From Candidatus Staskawiczbacteria bacterium (GTDB taxonomy: Bacteria; Patescibacteriota; Minisyncoccia; Minisyncoccales; Staskawiczbacteraceae), in NCBI GenBank assembly GCA_903850725.1, contig CAINMG010000061.1, positions 1 through 14,446 of the forward strand: a DNA stretch of 14,446 nt, given 5' to 3'. Position 1 is the first letter of the stretch; every line of letters begins with the position of its first letter. The notes under the pieces were generated by a model. The model did not search any database and was not told where the DNA came from. It saw only the letters and a program-made list of their open reading frames with translations. Positions 12,315-14,446 of the stretch are shown here, in pieces. Both the position numbers and the translations under genes were made by a program.

Positions 12315-13298
12315 ATGATTTTAGGAAAAGCATCACCAGAGGATGTAAATTTACATCCCATAAAATATCAATGGGCTTATGATTTATATCAGCAAGCTGT
12401 AAGAAACACTTGGTTTCCCCACGAAATTGCTCTCAAAGAAGACTTAGAAGATTTTACCAAAATGACAGAAGATGAAAGGCATTCTGTAAAATTCTTAATG
12501 GCATTTTTTAATCCTGCAGAATTAATTGTAAACCGCTCCATTGCTTTGGGAATTTACCCATATATAAAAAGCCCAGAAGCTCATTTATATTTAGCCAAAC
12601 AAATGTGGGAAGAAGCCAACCACTGCGTAGCTTTTGAATATGTTTTGGAAACTTTTCCTTTTGATAAAGAAAAAATTTATAACGTACACCTAGAAACTCC
12701 TTCAATGCAAGCCAAAGAAGATTTTATAATGAAATATTTAAAAAGAATGACAGAAGACAAGCTTGATGTGCAAACCACAGAAGGTAAAAAAGATTTTATC
12801 CGCAATTTGGTGGCTACTAATATTGTTATGGAAGGAGTTTGGTTTTATTCTGGCTTTATGGTGGCTTTATCTTTTCGCCAACGCAATCAATTGCGTAATT
12901 TTGCCTCTATGATTGATTGGGTTTTAAGAGATGAAAGTTTGCATTTAAAATTTGGCATAAATTTAATTCAAACAGTTTTAGAAGAAAATAAAGATTTACT
13001 TACAGAAGATTTTGCTAGCGAAATAAGGCAAATTATAATTGATGGAGTAAATGTTGAAAATGCATACAACAAAGACTTATTTCCTCGCGGAATTTTGGGG
13101 CTTAATGCAGATTATGTAAACCAATATGTCCAATATGTAGCTGACCGCAGACTTGAAGAATTGGGCCTGCCAACTCATTATAATGTTACCAATCCAGCAA
13201 AATGGATGGCTTCTGCAACAGATGTTTTAGAGCTTGTAAACTTCTTTGAACAACAAAACACAAAGTATGAAGTAGATTCAAATTCTGACAAAAAATAA
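12315..13298 (+). CDS. nrdB: Class Ic-type ribonucleotide reductase, small (beta) subunit
   Basis: 327 aa, ferritin-like fold that makes and stores the oxidising equivalent used by NrdA. Metal ligands by motif: Glu69 (FFNPAEL), Glu100 and His103 (EEANH), Glu173 (VMEGV), Glu207 and His210 (RDESLH). The radical tyrosine expected four residues after His103 is Phe107 (HCVAF), and the first ligand is Glu where most have Asp. Both are features of subclass Ic, known from Chlamydia trachomatis, which uses a Mn(IV)/Fe(III) cofactor in place of a tyrosyl radical. Much of the rest also resembles the Chlamydia protein (MEG..FYSGF, RDE.LHL.FGI, PRGILGL, ADRRLE.LGL). It is co-transcribed with nrdA and ends at the palindromic terminator. 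The ATG has no Shine-Dalgarno. Confidence 0.96.
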   Translation: MILGKASPEDVNLHPIKYQWAYDLYQQAVRNTWFPHEIALKEDLEDFTKMTEDERHSVKFLMAFFNPAELIVNRSIALGIYPYIKSPEAHLYLAKQMWEEANHCVAFEYVLETFPFDKEKIYNVHLETPSMQAKEDFIMKYLKRMTEDKLDVQTTEGKKDFIRNLVATNIVMEGVWFYSGFMVALSFRQRNQLRNFASMIDWVLRDESLHLKFGINLIQTVLEENKDLLTEDFASEIRQIIIDGVNVENAYNKDLFPRGILGLNADYVNQYVQYVADRRLEELGLPTHYNVTNPAKWMASATDVLELVNFFEQQNTKYEVDSNSDKK

Positions 13299-13310
13299 AA
13301 TTATGTAACA

Positions 13311-13345
13311 AAAAAACACTTTATAAATTTATAAAGTGTTTTTTT
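13311..13345. terminator. Bidirectional terminator between nrdB and the convergent surface-protein gene
   Basis: A perfect palindrome with ACACTTTATAAA and its complement meeting at 13327/13328, flanked by A on the left and T on the right, so it has a U tract in both directions. The stop codon of the minus-strand gene (13344-13346) overlaps its edge. Confidence 0.9.
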
Positions 13346-14446
13346 ATCTATTTCTCGCCTGCTCTTGTAACAACAATATTAACTGCTGTATTAGCTCTAT
13401 GAGTTTAACTTTAAGTTGTGCGATTAATATTTGTTTTTGTTCTTGTGTATAAACTTGACTTTGTTCTTTTGTTTTTGCTTGTGCTTGCAATACTAAAAGC
13501 ATCATTGAGTTACCTCCTGCACTTTGTACTTGGGGAGTTGTGGTATCTAGGTTGTATATTAATCTTTCATTAGTATCTACTGTGTCTGGATTAGTTCCAT
13601 CTGTGCAAGCTATGTATATATAGTTTGTGCCTTCAATTAAAGTTGGCGTTGTGCAAGATTGAGATGTCGTGCCTTGACCCGTGCAGAGATTATCATCTGA
13701 CATGTTTGCATATGCTTCATCTCCATCTGTTGAAACATAACAAGTGGCGTTTTCACTTGTGGTAAATGTGATTGTTTGTGTTGAATCTGTGATTGTTGAA
13801 GTGCTTGCTGGAGAGATACTGGAACGTGTAGGGATAACTGTGTCCCAAACTAATATCATTGTGTCTGAATTTGAATTGCCGGCCATGTCTGTAACTGTAA
13901 GTTTAATTACAAATGTTCCATCTGTGTCAGATGAAATTGTTGTATCTTCTGCTGTTAGGGTGCCAAATGAAATTGTGCCTGTGCCAGAAACTTTAGACCA
14001 CAAATAACTTGCAATTGGCGAATCACCAGCTGTGGCTACAGCATCTTGAGTAAATTGTGCTTTTACTGTTTTGTCTGTACCTGCGTTTACAGCTGGACCT
14101 CCTGTATCAATTTTAATAGTTTGGCTTTTAGTAACTTCTGTATTATTTACAACATCAGTTGAAGCATAACGAATGTAGCTTACGCCTTCGGTTGAGATTT
14201 CTACTGGGACTGTATAAGTCAAATTTGGAACACAAGTATTATCTGTATCTGTGCAGTAAAGTGTTATAGAACAACCACTGCCAGATCCATCTGCACAAGC
14301 AATAGTAACTATAACATTTACATTTGTCCAAGTATCAAAAGTATAAGCTCCTGCATCGGCTGTGGTAATTGGTGCTGTACTATCAACTAAATAAGTAGAT
14401 GTTCTTTCTATAGAATAATCTGTGCCATCATAAGTTCTACAATAAA
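13344..14446 (-). CDS. Large secreted Ig/PKD-type surface protein, C-terminal part (runs off right edge)
   Basis: The frame is open to the window edge, so this is the C-terminal 367 residues of a longer protein; a TTG near 14222 is internal, not a start. Successive beta-rich domains are seen: one with paired cysteines (IACADGSGSGCSITLYC), an Ig-like stretch, a PKD/REJ-like domain (VNAGTDKTV..SYLWSKVSGTGTI..VIKLTVTDMAGNS), and a further Ig-like domain with four cysteines (NATCYVS, NLCTGQG, QSCTTP, IACTDG) likely to form disulfides outside the cell. The last 50 or so residues change character: a Gln/Leu-rich amphipathic helix (ILIAQLKVKLIELIQQLILLL) ends in QEQARNR, possibly an anchoring or oligomerising tail. 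Thr/Ser-rich composition fits an adhesin or S-layer-like protein. No catalytic motif is seen. Confidence 0.8.
   Translation of the reverse strand, partial: YCRTYDGTDYSIERTSTYLVDSTAPITTADAGAYTFDTWTNVNVIVTIACADGSGSGCSITLYCTDTDNTCVPNLTYTVPVEISTEGVSYIRYASTDVVNNTEVTKSQTIKIDTGGPAVNAGTDKTVKAQFTQDAVATAGDSPIASYLWSKVSGTGTISFGTLTAEDTTISSDTDGTFVIKLTVTDMAGNSNSDTMILVWDTVIPTRSSISPASTSTITDSTQTITFTTSENATCYVSTDGDEAYANMSDDNLCTGQGTTSQSCTTPTLIEGTNYIYIACTDGTNPDTVDTNERLIYNLDTTTPQVQSAGGNSMMLLVLQAQAKTKEQSQVYTQEQKQILIAQLKVKLIELIQQLILLLQEQARNR

Overview
The window looks like a chromosome segment from an AT-rich bacterium of the Candidate Phyla Radiation (Patescibacteria), probably on the Parcubacteria side. That is inference from four things: lamin-tail-domain and Ig/PKD-type surface proteins, a DUF5667 membrane protein paired with an ECF-like sigma factor, short palindromic elements read in frame inside proteins (the FAKASPDE and SLRGG types), and low GC throughout. 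Every gene is intact under the standard code and one gene ends in TGA. This argues against the CPR lineages that read UGA as glycine.

Left part (about 1-5800, all minus strand). From right to left: a two-domain lamin-tail surface protein, rlmN (23S rRNA A2503 methyltransferase), a small DeoR-type winged-helix regulator, an ECF-like sigma factor with a near-consensus promoter, and a DUF5667 single-pass membrane protein that may be its anti-sigma partner. A structured-RNA candidate lies at the left edge. Between the regulator gene and the sigma promoter is a symmetric set of TGTCCTA boxes, a likely operator. Palindromic mobile repeats occur between genes and inside three genes here.

Middle (5865-9760). 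clpB is on the minus strand, with an extended -10 promoter followed by a CIRCE operator, so it is probably HrcA-controlled. Divergent from it on the plus strand is a run of compact units, each with its own promoter and terminator: a 71-aa membrane/coiled-coil protein, a roughly 70-nt small RNA, a 100-nt tRNA-like RNA (Ser/UGA-like with several departures from normal tRNA), and a 66-aa two-helix membrane protein. The 5' end of the small RNA is complementary over about 17 nt to the anticodon arm of the tRNA-like RNA. This is the part of the window most likely to hold something undescribed.

Right part (9761-14446). nrdA and nrdB form an operon for a class I ribonucleotide reductase. NrdB has Phe where the radical Tyr should be and Glu as first metal ligand, which is the subclass Ic (Chlamydia-type, Mn/Fe) pattern. 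A perfect-palindrome terminator separates nrdB from a convergent, incomplete gene for a large secreted Ig/PKD-type protein that runs off the right edge.
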